NCBI GenBank assembly: GCA_946807835.1
Contig: OX327697.1
Coordinates: 6,649,001-6,713,000, forward strand
Direction of reading: 5' to 3'
DNA from: Ailanthus altissimus
Taxonomy: Eukaryota; Streptophyta; Magnoliopsida; Sapindales; Simaroubaceae
DNA length: 64,000 nt
Made by a program: the position numbers and the translations under genes. Below are positions 1 through 13,120 of the stretch, one piece after another. The notes under the pieces are model-generated. The model had not been told where the DNA came from. It was given only the letters and a program-made list of their open reading frames with translations, and searched no databases. The first letter of the stretch is position 1; each line of letters starts with the position of its first letter.

Positions 1-700
1 GGATTAATGACATAATTTTAGAAATGTGATTTCTTGATTTAGGAATGTGATTATCTCTTAAATAAAGATGTAATTATCTCTTAATTAAGCTTAGGACTGA
101 CCCTGAAATTAAGTAAGTCAATAAGTTATATTTATTTTTTTGTTGCGAAACTATAGATTGAGACTAACAAAATAGAAATAAGAGGAAAACAAAACATTAA
201 ATATATAGCGGTTAACCTAATTTAAGTTTACATCCACTCTATCAAATTTGATGGATTCACTCGTATACACTATTTAATAATCTTTTTACATAACAGTGGC
301 ACAAGGCACCATGATTATTACAACATAAAATAAAAAAAAAGATAATGATTAATGTGAAGATCCTCCTTTTTCTATTATTGAACTTCTTTTTTTTTATAAG
401 TATTTGTGGGGTTTAATAATAAAGTCCTTTTAAAAAAGTATTTATTATTAATTTCTTAATTTGATTAATGACATAATTTTAGAGATGTGAATTTTTGATT
501 TTAAAAATATGACCATCCTTTAATTTAAGAATGTGATTCCTTAGTTTTAAGATGTAATTATTCTTAAGATTGATCTCAAAATTTAGGGGAACATTTTTAA
601 AATCTAAACTTTTATTTTAGTAAAACAAACTTATAACTGTTAAGTAGTTAGTGTCAACCTTATGGGGATGCCAAACTGATCATCCTGATAAATTACAAGG
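1..700. repeat. AT-rich intergenic stretch with a direct repeat
   Basis: About 110-125 bases near position 2 recur near 463-590. Both copies start with gattaatgacataatttt and contain several short units of the form aagaatgtgattcttta. No coding frame is visible. The rest of the stretch, up to the Mutator-like element, is AT-rich and nondescript. Confidence 0.5.
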
Positions 701-1087
701 AGGTAAAATTAAAGAGTTTAATGTTCACCCTTTGATCACCAATTGAATTTCGAAATGAAATGACAGCAGTACTTCAATACCACGTAACTAAATGCTGCAG
801 CTAAGAAAAATATAATCATTGTATACTGAGAATTTATGTAAATGCGTTGATTTTATACCTAGTAAGATATAAAAGGGTTATTTTATGATACTGAAATTGT
901 AGTTTCATATAATATTAAAAATAATTTGGATTGTTGAATCCCATTATAAAATTAAGGGTGAAGGTGTTTAACTATTATTCCAACGAATACAAATAATTCT
1001 ACTATTAATACTGTTAAAACTTTTTCAATTTTGTAGAATCTATAATCAAAAGAGTAGATCTTTATGCAATAGTCTCCATTATATAAT

Positions 1088-3249
1088 TAAAAAAAGGAAA
1101 AAAATGCTATTTTAATCTCTAATTAAATTTAATATATATTTAGTCTTTACTTTTTTAATAAATATTATATTAGTTCTTGTCATTATAAATATTTTATTAA
1201 ATAATTATTTTTTGGTTATTTTTACTGTAAGGACAAATAATAAATGTTTCTCGTTATGTAAGGAGTGAAAAGTGTTTTCAAATTTAAATATTTAAAATGA
1301 TACAATAAAAATACAATAAAGATACATATGAATTACCTAAATACCCTTATGAAATGTCTTCACCAAAGACAAACTAAGGTACTATCTTGTAATTTGAAAT
1401 CCAAAATTTTGACCATATGATCTATAATGGTAAAAAAAGAGGCTACATAATCAACTGTCTCAATTCACTTCAACAAAAGTCTATTGCTATCTCAACACAC
1501 TCTAACAAATGCATCAATAATTCACTCATTTCATACAATTCAACCACTGAAGCAAATGACTCATTCAATAAATAAATATCCTAACCATCAAACAACAAGA
1601 ACACAATAAGCCACTCAAAGTGACAGTAAGATTACAGCAAGCAGTTGACAAATCAACCAAGCTGTATCCTATGGCATCAAATACAAGAGCTTTCATGCAA
1701 ATAAATAAGAGAGTAATTAAGTTTAAAAAATAGGAATTGTAGCAGTAGAAAAAAAAGGCACGAGTAGGGATTTCTGAAACAGGGTAAAATGGTAATAAAT
1801 TATTTTTATTTTACAAGTAGGAGCTTACTTGTGGCTATTATACATTATGGAATCCATATAAGGAGGAGTTCAACACAAATGGAAAAATAAATGTGATGAT
1901 GAAGGTTACTTGATAGCTCACTCTCATCCTTGTGCACATCATTATCACTACCACTAATGGCATTTTAAGCATCAACTTTATTATCAATATCCACCAAATC
2001 TCTAATATTTTAATCTATCTAATATATAATGTCCGCCTTCATTGCATAATCTTCATCTTGTGATTCATAATCATCTGAAAATGGTATTTGCATTAGTTGT
2101 CTTTTAGGGTTAGGGGCTAAATTAAGAGTTTGGGGTGCTGTTTCATATGAAGGTGGTTTTGCTTCAAGGTTAGTTTGCACATTTGGAACCTTGGTTGTCT
2201 TACACGTTAGGAGCCTTACTTCAGGGTTGTTCATAATATGTGGTAATGAGTCTATTGCCAATATGTCCACTTTAAAATTTAAAATCTTCAACTCTTTTTC
2301 TATAATCTTTGTAACAAGCCTAATTAACTCAATATTAGTTTCTAAGAGAATTATCCCATAGACCCTGGTAATATTATCCACATTAGCAATTGCTTATCAT
2401 GGTACCAAACAATTTTCAAACTCTATCATTATCATATCATTGATGAAAGACACCAAACTTATGCAGTCTAAGTTAACATCTCGCAGGTCTATATTCTTCC
2501 TACAAGACAATACATTCATCTAATAATATGCCATCTGATGAAGCACATTACATAAACAAATATAGTTAGTATAAAATCTATTCACAAACTTACTCAGAGA
2601 ACACAATCACAAAATCCACTCATAAAATACATTCAAAGAATACTATTCCCCTATTCAAACCATGAAATTTACCCACTAAAATATTCATGCAATTAAAAAA
2701 AACCTATCCCCTTTTTAAGGAATCACTCAACAAAGACCTTATCCCAATAAAAAAAAAATTCACATTCCCCTAATAGCATCAATTTCTTTTATGCTTACCA
2801 TCTATACCAACAAGCTATCTTTATTTGTCTTAATTTCTTCTCACCTAGTTCCTAAGAGTCTTCGAATGCGTTCTTTGGAATGGGTTAATTCTTGAATGAG
2901 TGATTTCTTCTCTAGAATCTTCTCTTAAGTTTAGGTTCGATCGACATTAGAAAGTGAAAATTTTTAGGGCTTTTTTTAATCCAATGTTGTTCTTAGTTTT
3001 TTTTTTTGGCAAGAAAAGCTTAATGATTTGCCAGTTTATGCGATCAATGAATTTGTTGTTTTGTCTTTTCAAACTGAAATTGTGCAGCTGTTTGTTTGCA
3101 TCTCTTAAAATACTCTTTTACCCTCTAAAAGTAATTTTTAAGCGGATATATTATAACAACAGAAACTAATGTGGTATATATTAAAAAATGTAAAGACTAA
3201 ATTAGTATATATAAATTAAATCAAGATCAAAATAACATTTTTTTAAAAA
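1088..3249 (-). mobile_element. Probable Mutator-like DNA transposon (MULE) with about 120-bp terminal inverted repeats
   Basis: The plus strand from about 1104 (aaaaaaatgctattttaatc) matches the reverse complement of the sequence ending near 3245 (aaaaaaatgttattttgatc). The inverted match continues for about 120 bases and includes a shared ttagtctttac core. Just outside the proposed ends, tatataat occurs at 1080-1087 and again at 3250-3257, which fits an 8-9 bp target-site duplication as made by Mutator elements. The interior holds a minus-strand ORF remnant at 2019-2381. The exact outer ends are uncertain because the flanks are A/T-rich. The assignment rests on long TIRs plus duplication size; no catalytic transposase motif was found. 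Confidence 0.45.
2019..2381 (-). pseudogene. ORF remnant inside the MULE, possibly a transposase N-terminus
   Basis: This is a 120-residue minus-strand frame. An adjoining upstream frame (about 2382-2500) reads DVNLDCISLVSFIND and is separated by in-frame stops. The segment ends in an acidic stretch (FSDDYESQDEDYAMKAD). Plant MuDR-type transposases often begin with a small fold followed by an acidic Ser/Asp/Glu-rich linker, and the layout here is reminiscent of that. However, there is no DDE domain, SWIM zinc finger or zinc knuckle. The function is unproven; a random frame in AT-rich DNA remains possible. Confidence 0.25.
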
Positions 3250-4510
3250 TATATAATAAAAAATTATTTCTTAATCGTGCATTAATAATAATGTACACAT
3301 ATAAAATATCTTGATAAGTACATATTAAAAACAATATTAATTCCTAATTCCTTTGTAGAAAGTATTTCCCCCCCTTTTTCTTACTACTTTTATCTCAGAA
3401 TATAATGCTTTTCTTAAAGTCTTTTTCATGAAAATTACATACACAAAAATAAGTAGTTTTATCTATTCTAACTAAACGTAATAAAATATTATAACAAAAC
3501 CATTCTTACTATCTGAAAAATGCATTTTTGATAGTCTCAACTCAAAGATGCTCCAAAAATATGCATCTTTAAACAGTTATTACAGATGATTTTCCAAACC
3601 TATCCTTTAATTAAGGAATCACTTAACGACTTTATTAAAAAAAAAAAAATCCACATTCCCCCAATAGCATCAATTTCTTATTTGCTTACCATATATACCA
3701 ACAAGCTATCCTTAATTTTGTCTTAATTTCTTTTCACCTCGTTCACAAGAGTCTTCAAATGCGTTTCTTGGAATGATTCGATTCTTGAAATGAGTGATTT
3801 CTTCACTAAAATCTTCTTTTAGGTTTAGGTTCGATCGACATTAGAAAGATAAATTTTTTTAGGGCTTTTTTAATCTAATGTTATTCTTACTTTTTGGTAG
3901 GGAAAGCTTAATGATTTTTCATTTTATGCAATTAATGAATTGCTATTTTGTCTTTTCAAATTGACATTGTGCAGTTGTCTATTTGCATCTTTTGAAGTAT
4001 TCATTCAATAAATAATTTTTAAGCGGACACGTTATAATGGTAGGGATTAACATGAAATATATTTAAAAAAAATTAAATTATTATATATTAATTAAATTAA
4101 AAGACTAAAATAATATTTTTTTTGCTAAAAAATATATAATGAAAAAAATATTTCTTAATCGCGCATTAAGAATAATGTACACATATAAAAGATCTTGATA
4201 AGTACATAATAGAAACAATATTAATTCCTAATTCCTTTGTAAAAAGTATATTTAATTTTCCCCTTTTTCTGACTACTTTTATCTCAGAATATCATGAGAT
4301 GCGCATGTAAATATAATACTTTTCTTTCTCAAAGTCTTCTTCATGAAAGTTATACACACAAAAAGTAGTTTTATCTATTCTAACCATACGTAAGAAAATA
4401 TTATAACAAAACCATTCTTACTATCTGAAAAACGCATTTTTGATAGTCTCAACTCAAAGATGCTCCAAAAAAAATGCATCTTTAATCGGTTATTACAGAT
4501 GATGATTCGC
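2700..4510. repeat. Tandem duplication of about 0.9 kb
   Basis: Unit 1 (about 2700-3594) and unit 2 (about 3595-4510) align along their whole length with small indels. Both begin near aacctatcc...aaggaatcac, share aatagcatcaatttctt and ggttcgatcgacattagaaag, and end near gatagtctcaactcaaagatg followed by gttattacagatgat. The unit contains the right end of the Mutator-like element and the flanking DNA beyond it. The element's right terminal repeat and its flanking tatataat therefore appear a second time at about 4010-4140. The 216-bp frame at 2954-3169 inside unit 1 is not preserved in unit 2, so it is not considered a gene. Confidence 0.75.
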
Positions 4511-4873
4511 TAAACCTTTTCCGTTATTGATGACATTCTTTAATCTTTGTCTTAGTACATCTTCTAACTATATATCATATCTTTTAGTAAAGTAACTTTA
4601 GGACCGTTGAGTTTTACAATAATGTTAGATATATGTTTCACGCACCGACTTACCAATCCCAACCGTCAGGATCACTTTACATGGAACATATCCGAAGATG
4701 CAGATTCTTGAAGCTGATTCTAATTTAACTGCCTCTTTATCATTATTAGCAAGTCTACTTGAACTTTCTAAATGTGAAGGCTTAGCTTTTACTGAGTTTT
4801 ATTAACTTTCGGCCGCGTTCCATGCATGATTCTTCATGCACTTGGCTCCAAGCCTTTTGAATAATGTTGGACC

Positions 4874-5245
4874 CATGTTCATGTTTATGTTTATATATAT
4901 TACAGTCAAGTGGTGATGTTCACATGTTCAAAGTTTTGATTTAAAATGGTATAAAATTGTATTGTTATGAAAAAAAAATATTTATCTAGAAAATGAGTAA
5001 AAGACTTTCTCTCTCTTTATATAATTTTTTTTTTTAAAAACTTGGAATCTTAAACTTGTAAATGTTCATGTTTATATGTATCACAGTCTAGTGGTGATGT
5101 TCACATGTTAAAAATTTTGATTTAAAATAGTATAAAATTGTAGTGTTATGAAAAAAAAAAAATAGTTACACTAAAAAAAAAGAGTAAATGACTCTCTCTC
5201 TTCATATAATTTATTAACTTGGAATCTGAAACTTGTAAATAAGAA
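4874..5245. repeat. Tandem duplication, unit about 188 bp
   Basis: Unit 1 starts at 4874 and unit 2 at 5062, both with atgttcatgttta. They share cacagtc(a/t)agtggtgatgttcacatgtt, a gttatgaaaaaaaa run, ctctctctt and cttggaatct.aaacttgtaa. The copies are roughly 85% similar by eye. No coding potential is visible. Confidence 0.7.
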
Positions 5246-5462
5246 TAATACAAATTTCAATAAAATAATTCTACATTCTATCTTACAAGTCAAGTATACA
5301 TTGTTACAAGTTTCATATTGAGCATCGATACTGGATTGAGACCATTTATGGTCAAATCCTTCTCCTTTCTTTTTCTTATTTCTTAAGATAAAAATCTAGA
5401 AATATTAGTTCAACTTATGCTTACTCTTGCTTTTATAATTCAATTTGTGCAACAATTGACAT

Positions 5463-6514
5463 TAGGGATGGAGGTGGATCCAGTTTGGGCAAATATCTCT
5501 AAACTTATATTCGCATTTGCCTTAAAAATGAAATATTAAATATTTTTTAAATCTATTGCGAGTTTAGAATTTCATTACTAAATCCGTTCTAATGGATATA
5601 TACTCTTTTTTAAACCCACAAAGAATTATCTGCGAATTTTAAGCAGGTTGTAAATTAATATATTAAAAATTTTAAATCATAATATTAATTTAAAATAAAA
5701 TTTATAAAATATAATAATCAAAATCATATCACAAATTTAAATTCAATAAAAATCTTTCTATTAAAATTAAACTCATTTTAAGTTAAAACTAGTAAAAATA
5801 ATTCATAAATAATTAATACAAACACTAGACAACAAAATTATAAAGCAACCTAATTAAAAATAATTTTTCTTAGGATTGGTTCAAATTTAAGAACATATCC
5901 TAAATGAATTTATATTGGTATATTATAATTTTAAGATAAACTATTTTTCAACTAGCTAAATTAATAGTATATTAAACATTAAAAGAGTAAAAAAATAAAA
6001 ACAAATAGCTATCAATATCCATCATGTGAAAAAATAAAAAAATAGTTAAACAAAAAAAATCAATTCATCTCTCTTAAATTACTCGTATTATTTATTTAAG
6101 TAATATAACGTCAACGAAATAAAAATAAAAGAGAGATCGAAATATATCGTTTGAGAATCAAGAAACATTAGACGAGTGTGAGTTAATAACTTTGTGAGAA
6201 TTGAGAATCAGAGATAAAAAATATGTGGGATGACATTTGTATAACAAGTGAGAGTGAAAACAATTGATGGATTGAAGAACAAATAAAAATCATTCTTTCA
6301 AAATTTCATTTAGGACTACAATAAAAATAATATCATTTAGTCTTCTTTCTAAAAAACAAAATATATAAATATTTATAAATACTCTAACAAGTATCAGTAG
6401 GATATTTCATTAAACCTGTACCCATCTTAAATCTTTTGCGGATTTTAGCTTTGTGTACAATCCCATCCTAAATCCGTGAGTTCTAATCGGTTTATAAATC
6501 ATTTTGCTATCCTA
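5463..6514. mobile_element. hAT-type MITE-like non-autonomous element
   Basis: The element begins TAGGGATGG and ends GCTATCCTA; the end reads TAGGATAGC when reverse-complemented, giving imperfect terminal inverted repeats. It is flanked by attgacat (5455-5462) and attaacat (6515-6522), a 7/8 match, as expected for the 8-bp duplication of hAT elements. The subterminal sequence is partly complementary between the two ends, while the middle is AT-rich and has no transposase frame. A related element lies at 61489-62445. Confidence 0.5.
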
Positions 6515-6522
6515 ATTAACAT

Positions 6523-7073
6523 GCATTAAAATTCCCAGCATTTTAAGACTCTTAAATGTGATAGTTTTATGGATTTTAAAGAAAATTTGAGCATTTCTTT
6601 GTCTCGTTAATAATACTTAGTTATTTTTCTTTAGTCAAAATTTTTATGTTTACAAAATAAACGCAATTTATATATTCGTTAATGTTGTTACCAATCAATA
6701 ATTGGTATGTATAAGATAATTGTCAACTTTAACAATAATTCATTAATGTATAATTATTTAAGTTACACGTATCAATAGGTGCCAAGTTACTTACTATATC
6801 AATTAAGATATAAAATTTATTTCTTAACTTTATAAGTGCATCATTGTTCGTTTCAATATACATATTAGTTTAGTGATTTGGGTAAACAATATCGTCTTTA
6901 TAATTAAAAGAGAGTTTTAAATGCTCTAAGTGCATTACACCTTTTTCATTAGATTCATGCCATGCGTATATTAACAATTTTGTTTTTCATCTTTTAACTA
7001 ATGTGTCATTTGTCCAATCAATTTCCATAAATGTTAATTACATTGCTCTACAAGAAATATAGTAAAAACATTT
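6523..7073. other. AT-rich intergenic stretch
   Basis: This lies between the MITE and Copia element A. I see no frame, repeat partner or RNA gene here. Confidence 0.5.
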
Positions 7074-7530
7074 TGTTAACTCTATGACTAGGATCAAGAA
7101 TGTATAATCAACCATTGCAGTAGTTGAATCAATGTCCATCAATTTTAAGAGGGTCTTAAGATCAAAAGAAACAAGAATTTGAAAATAAAGAAACAAGAAA
7201 TTGGAAATACTCTATTGACAATTTGTCTACATTCATGGTTGAAATAATTTGTGGCTTGAAATTTTATTGATGACATAAAGAAATGATTACAGAGAGCAAT
7301 TTACAAGTTTACACAACACTTGGACTCACTGAAAATGATCAATAATCCGTCAAGAAATCAATCACTCATTCTGCACTAGAAACTAGCTTTTATTACTGTT
7401 TTATGCTTGACAATTTCGTTACTTCTCTGTATTAACAACTGTAACAAACTTTAACAACTCAGAACCCACTTGCTTGCCATGTCAACAAACCCTTAACAAC
7501 TGTTAACTAATTTGGAATCATTTAAACCTC
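7074..7530 (-). repeat. 3' LTR of element A
   Basis: It starts TGTTAACTC and aligns with 21557-21981. Shared blocks include aatttgtaacaaacttt-like sequence, cacttgcttgcca.gtcaacaaac and cttaacaac. The inner boundary is approximate because the polypurine tract is not clear-cut. Confidence 0.75.
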
Positions 7531-7573
7531 ATTTTCCCATATATTTCATAAAACAAGGCTCTGTAAAAGACTA

Positions 7574-7733
7574 TTTCAACATCTGTAAAAGACTATTTCA
7601 ACATCTTTCAAACATCAAATGCTGGTAACCCTTACCAAATCTAAGCAATGCTTAAATTTGGAAGTTGACACACGTTTGGTAATTATGTCTATTGGATTTT
7701 CTTATGTATCTAATTTTACTATGTTAATTCTCT
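7574..7733 (-). pseudogene. Element A: C-terminal end of RNase H
   Basis: On the minus strand this encodes INIVKLDT, a stop, then ENPIDIITKRVSTSKFKHC followed by LDLVRV. This is the characteristic end of plant Copia polyproteins (NPADxLTKxVxxxKFKHCLDLVGV). It is separated from the preceding RNase H segment (9740-9944) by a family-E LTR. Confidence 0.75.
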
Positions 7734-9739
7734 TGTTGGCGGAGGATTTTAGGCACGTTGGTGTATGCATGTGCAATTGTGTCTATTACTTAACGCAGTG
7801 AAAATATAAATTTTGTAATAAACACAATAAATAAATATATTAATCACATTAATATATTAAAAAGGTTATAGAGAACTCACAATGACGTGTAACATTATAC
7901 ACGTTTTTTCTCGGAGTTCGCATGGAGATCAATTCGTGTGCAGTTCTAGTCACTAATACGGTGGGCTTAGTGAGTTAGAACAACAGCCTGATATTCAGCC
8001 GATGACTAACTCTTAATCTCCAAAATAGCCGAGAGTGAATTTACATCATTTTCTCCAAAAGGATAAGAAATAGAGATTTGAAGCAATTCATAATTACTCA
8101 AATTGGAAGGATAGAAAAAAATAAAACAATTTCATTTTTCTCTCTCCACATTTTTTTTTCTTCTTCTTCTCTTCTTGCTTTCCTTTCTCTCTCTTAGCCG
8201 TTTGGCCAAATTCTTCAATTGCCATAATAATAATATATAATATAAAATATTATATAATATAATATATATTAATATATATATAAAGAAAGATATTTGATTA
8301 TTTAACTATTAAATAATCAAATTGAGAAATGATTATTTTGCTCCTCATAAATAATTACCAAGTTTACCCCTTAGTAGGTTCCACTAAATTTTACGCTTGG
8401 GTAAACTCAACTGAGGGTTCATAATACGCTACTTGTCCTAATTCAATTAGTAAATAACAATTCTTAATTAATTGTTGTATTTAACACTTAAATACAAACA
8501 TGCATGTATTCCCGTGGTAATGCTGAATATTGTTGGATTAAACAATTTAATCCAGCACGCTGCCCCAGTGCATAACGAGTACACTCCATATCGCGGGACT
8601 CCCTAGGTCCTCCGCCCGATTCGTCAAATGAAACTATTCTATGAGTCCGTGAACAATGCCCCACGCATACGTCACGAATATACAAATCAGCGCGTTGAAC
8701 CATACAAGCTGAGGTTACAACGCATGCGTATAGTCCTTTCGTCATGATATTCTGGATATGCGGGGATATAGATTATCACCGTCATATCCCCTTGTGCTCA
8801 TCCATGTCCTATCTCCAGACTTGTATCTCACTGAACAATATGCGCAAATTCCTTTGCCATATTGTTCCACCCTGTCAGAACTCTTTCCCGAGATGATTGC
8901 TTGTGGCCACAAGACTTTTTGAGATACAGTCTTGAAGTATTTGGATATCAAACTCCGTTTGGGAGCTGACAGATCCCATATCTGTACACACCGGACTCCG
9001 TAAGCATCGGACTATACCCAACGACACCCAACGGTCACACCATGAAAGGTCTGTAACATGCGTGGAACCAAAGTATGGTAGATCACTTACAAGCTCGCCG
9101 TAGCACTCAGGTCAAAGGACCACGTATATTACTTAACTCGAGAAGACCCTCCGTTGATGGCTTACATTAAATGTTTATTGGAGGCCTTCGTGAGTCTGTC
9201 CTATATCCAGTTATAATTGGATACCCATATGTCAATACGAGCTCAAGCTTACAGTCAGTCAGAAATGACCATCTATACCTGATAGGTACGACATATGCTG
9301 ATCTATATATAAAAGGGTATCCACTGACAGATCTGCATCGGCAGAAATAGATCAGGAAATATTATTTGAGAACATACTTGCACAACTTGCATTTCCTGGC
9401 ACCCGATTGCAACTCTTGCAACTATACAGTTACTAGTATATTCCCAGGTCTATGTCCCATTACAGATAAGGCTCCAACTCTTAGATCTGCTGAGTATTAT
9501 AACCAGCTAACACTTAACTGTGCTAACATTTAGCAATTATATGTCTCAGCGTAGTTAACTATAAACCCTTATCTAAACTCTTTAGATCTGATCCAAACTC
9601 CTTCAGATCTACAATGTTTGCAACGTTACATGCATAATACCATATAAATGGGTATTAGCGATTTAATAGGAATGTATACTTGTATAAATACACAAGTATA
9701 TGTACATTCAGGGATGACACGTAAGCACCAACCCTAACA
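7734..9739. mobile_element. Solo LTR, family E copy 1
   Basis: It starts TGTTGGCGG and ends accctAACA, with no duplicated ends inside, so it is a solo LTR or an LTR-like non-autonomous unit. It aligns with copies at 9945-12102, 33463-35687 and (inverted) 25494-27371 through shared blocks such as gccccagtgc..aacgagtacac, tctaggtcc, acaatgccccac and acgtaagca. The sequence aattc lies at 7726-7730 and at 9740-9744. It is a probable target-site duplication, offset by three bases from the TG on the left. Frames read inside it at 8488-8951 are not conserved in the other copies. Confidence 0.75.
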
Positions 9740-9944
9740 AATTCAACCCTACTAATGTCATCCCTCACAAAATAATATCTCACGTCGAAATGCTTAGTTC
9801 TCTCATGGTACATGGGATTTTTACACAAGTAAAGTACACTTTGGCCATCATTATGAATTGTCACACATTCTTGATGATTCTCTAATTTTAGGACCAATCC
9901 GTTTAACTATATGGCCTCTTTAACTACTTATGTTGCGGCTGTAT
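9740..9944 (-). pseudogene. Element A: RNase H middle segment
   Basis: The minus strand encodes a stop-interrupted RNase H segment: TAAT, stop, VVKEAI, stop, LNGLVLKLENHQECVTIHND, then GQSVLYLCKNPMYHERTKHF and DVRYYFVRDDISRVE. These match the Copia RNase H pattern of a CDSQSA-like motif followed by HERTKHIDVRYHFIRD. The catalytic-type Asp of HND-GQS is retained. Two stops sit where Glu (GAA to TAA) and Trp (TGG to TAG) are expected. The fragment lies between two family-E LTRs. Confidence 0.8.
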
Positions 9945-12102
9945 TGTTGACGTATTTTAGGGTGTATACATGTGATTGTGTATATATTGAAAAATTAACA
10001 TTATGCATCATATACATGAATTTGGCAGTGGAATTTATCAAGTAATCAATATATACACATGTAGTTCAATTGTTAACTTAAGAATACAGAAAACATACAT
10101 TTGAAGACCTCCGATAAAGATTTTGAATTCCGGATATCTTTGCTTCAATTTTGAGCTCACCTTGAAGTATACTTTTGTCCAATTCTAGTTCACAATAATC
10201 CGGTGGGATTATGAAGCTAGAATAACAGCAGTATAATCTCTAGCAACAGTGTTTTGATTCTAGAAAAAAAAATATAAAGGATTTATTTTCTTTCTCCTTT
10301 GGTTTTTCTCACAAGTCTTTGTTCTTTGAAAAACTCTCTCAAAACCAACTCTCTTTTTTCCTCTCAACACTTGCACGAATTTTCATTCACTCTCTTGTTA
10401 ACACACTTGAAACTCAACTATTTTTAGTGGTTACAATAACTTCACAAGTGCTCCACCAAAATTAGATTAAGTGGCCAACTACCAAAATAATTTTTGGTGG
10501 CCATTTTAATGGTCTAATAAATTTAACCATTAATCATAAAATGGTGCTCTACTAAATTTAGTTTATGTTTCTCAAATTAGGTATGTCTTCCATTTAGGAA
10601 TAAAATAATAAATAAATAAAATCATATTTTATTTATTTAAATAATATTTATTTAATTATTCAAAAACTATTTGAATAATTAATATTTACCTTATTTGATT
10701 TTACTAACATGGTAAATGGTTGAATTCATGGTAAAATAATTCATACAATAAAATTGTGCCACCTGTTAATATCTAATTAGTTAATAACTCTTGTCAACTA
10801 ATTAAATAATATACTTAACATTTATGTTTAAACAAGTGCACAACTCGAGGAACCCCGAAACATATTTTCGATTTGCTGAAATTTTTAGGATGGAACTGTT
10901 TAATCCATTATGCTGCCCCAGTGCCCAACGAGTACACTTCATATTGTGAGACTCTCTAGGTCCACGCCTGAATTATCATATAGAACTCCTCCATACGTCT
11001 GTGAACAATGCCCCACACATACGTTACGGATATTACAAAGTGGTGCATTAGACCATACAAGTTGAGGTTATAACATATTCATATAATCCCTCCATCATTT
11101 ATATTCGAGTAAAGCAGAGATATAAATCAACACCGTCAAATCTCTATATGCCCGACTGAAAGCTTATCTCTTGAATTGTATTTCAATAAATAAAATTCCC
11201 AAACACTTTTGTAATATTATTTATCCTTAGGGTTAAACTCTTTTCCCGGAAATTATTATTTATGGCCATAAGACTTTCTGAAATACAATATATAGAGTAT
11301 TAGGATATAATACTCACCCAAATGAGCTGATGGATATCATATTTATGCACACCAGACTCTATGAGCATCGGACCATACCCAGCGACACCCAGCAGTCAGA
11401 CCATGAAAGGTTTCTGACATGTGTGGAACCAAAGTATGGTGGATCACTCACAAACCCACCGTGGCACTCAGGTTAAAGGACCACGAATTCTACTCAACTG
11501 AAAAGATCCTCCATTGACGGCTTTATGAGATGTCTATTGGAGATCTTTGTGAGTCTGTTTAGTATTCAGTCCTTACTGAATACCTGTATCTCTATACGAG
11601 CTTCCACTAAACTCATAGTTTGCTAAGAATAACCATTTGGACAATTCAAATATAGATATACACTAATCTATATATTTGTTAAGGTATTCACTGATAGACC
11701 TGCATCAGTGAAGATAATATTTGAGAACATATTTGTATAATGACATTTTCTAGCACTATTTACAACTCTTTACAATTATGTCATTACTAATATATTCTTA
11801 GGTCTTTGTCCCATTTCAGACAAGGCTCTAACACTTTAGATATTACTGTCTCTTATAACCTGGTAACTCTTATCAGTGCCAACTCTTAGTATTTATAACT
11901 CTTAGCGTTGCTAATTCTTAGCACTAATCTAAACTCATTTAGACTAGATCTGAACTTTTTCAGATCATACAATGTCTGAAACGTTACAAGCATCTTACCA
12001 TATATAAATATAATTAGCGATTTATTGAAATAATAACACTAGTATAAATATTAAACAAATATTCACGCATAATGGGATGGCACGTAAGCACAAATCCCAA
12101 CA
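9945..12102. mobile_element. Solo LTR, family E copy 2
   Basis: It starts TGTTGACG and ends cccAACA. The flanks are tgtat (9940-9944) and cgtat (12103-12107), a 5-bp target-site duplication with one C-to-T change. It has the same orientation as copies 1 and 4. The insertion splits the RNase H codons of element A: the minus-strand sequence reads SSIEV...Y up to 12103 and resumes at 9944 with TAAT...VVKEAI. No gag or pol sequence is inside. Confidence 0.85.
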
Positions 12103-13120
12103 CGTATATCATACTTCTATAGAAGAAAGTGCTTTTATAGGCTATAAAGTGGCTTTTTAGCTAATTGTATTACCCAATAAATTGAATATATACCATGTTA
12201 TTGATCCCTTTCTATCAAGGCCACCTATATAATTAGCATTTACAAATCCTAATAGCTATATTGATTCTTTTATATAGAAACCTAACATTTCTAGCGGCAT
12301 TAAGGTATCTCATGATCTATTTCACTACCCTCCAATGTTTAAGTTCAAGGTCCCCCATGTATCTATTCACCATACTAATTAAATGAGCTAAACTAAGCCT
12401 ATAACATACCATGGCATACATCTAAATGCTTACTACTCTTGCATAGGGCACTTTATTTATATGTTATTTCTTTTTGTTAGTGATAGGGCCTAAGGACTTT
12501 GACAACCTGAATTGAGTACTCAATGGAGTTGAAACTGGCTTAGAGTTATTCATGCCAAACCTTTTCATTACTTTTTAAATGTTCTCAATATAATTTAGAA
12601 AAATGTATCTGAAGATTTATTTTTGACAAGCTGCATCCTTAAAATTGACTTAACCTCTCCTAAATCATTCATTTTAAACTTAAAACTCAGTTGACATTTG
12701 AGCTTAACAATTTCATTTTACTTATGACATGCTACGCATATCATTTACATAGAGCAACAATTAGATATATCCATTAGACACTAAGTTTTTAAAATTACAC
12801 AATTGTCATAGTTGCTCTTCATATACTCATGCCTTTTCATAAAGTCATCAAATCTTCTATACCATTGTCTAGGAGACTACTTAAGACCACAAAGTCTCTT
12901 CTACAACAAATATACATGATTCTCATTTTCAGTTTCCACAAAACCTTTATATTGTTGTATAAAGATCTCTTTATCAAGATCACTATGTAAGAATGTTGTC
13001 TTAACATCTATTTGATCACGTTCTAGATCAAATGATGTAACTAGAGATAACAACATTCATATGGGCTATGTTTGACAATTATTAAGAAAATCTTATTATA
13101 ACCATCTCATTCTTCTATGT
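12103..13120 (-). pseudogene. Element A: reverse transcriptase and RNase H start
   Basis: On the minus strand, DVKTTFLHSDLDKEIFIQQ (RT motif region), then RRLCGLK and SPRQWYRRFDDFM, then LLLYVNDM (rc of 12738-12752) are readable, followed by KPLYSL/KALSSIEV of early RNase H at 12103-12170. The RT catalytic signature YVDD reads YVND, so one metal-binding Asp is replaced by Asn. At least a dozen stops interrupt the frame. Confidence 0.75.

Noticed and set aside
2954..3169. Plus-strand frame of 71 codons
   Set aside because: It lies in one unit of the 0.9-kb tandem duplication and is broken in the other unit. Composition is Phe/Leu-rich from T runs.
8488..8951. Two adjacent minus-strand frames of 85 and 69 codons
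   Set aside because: They lie in family-E LTR copy 1. The DNA blocks recur in three other copies but the frames are not kept open there.
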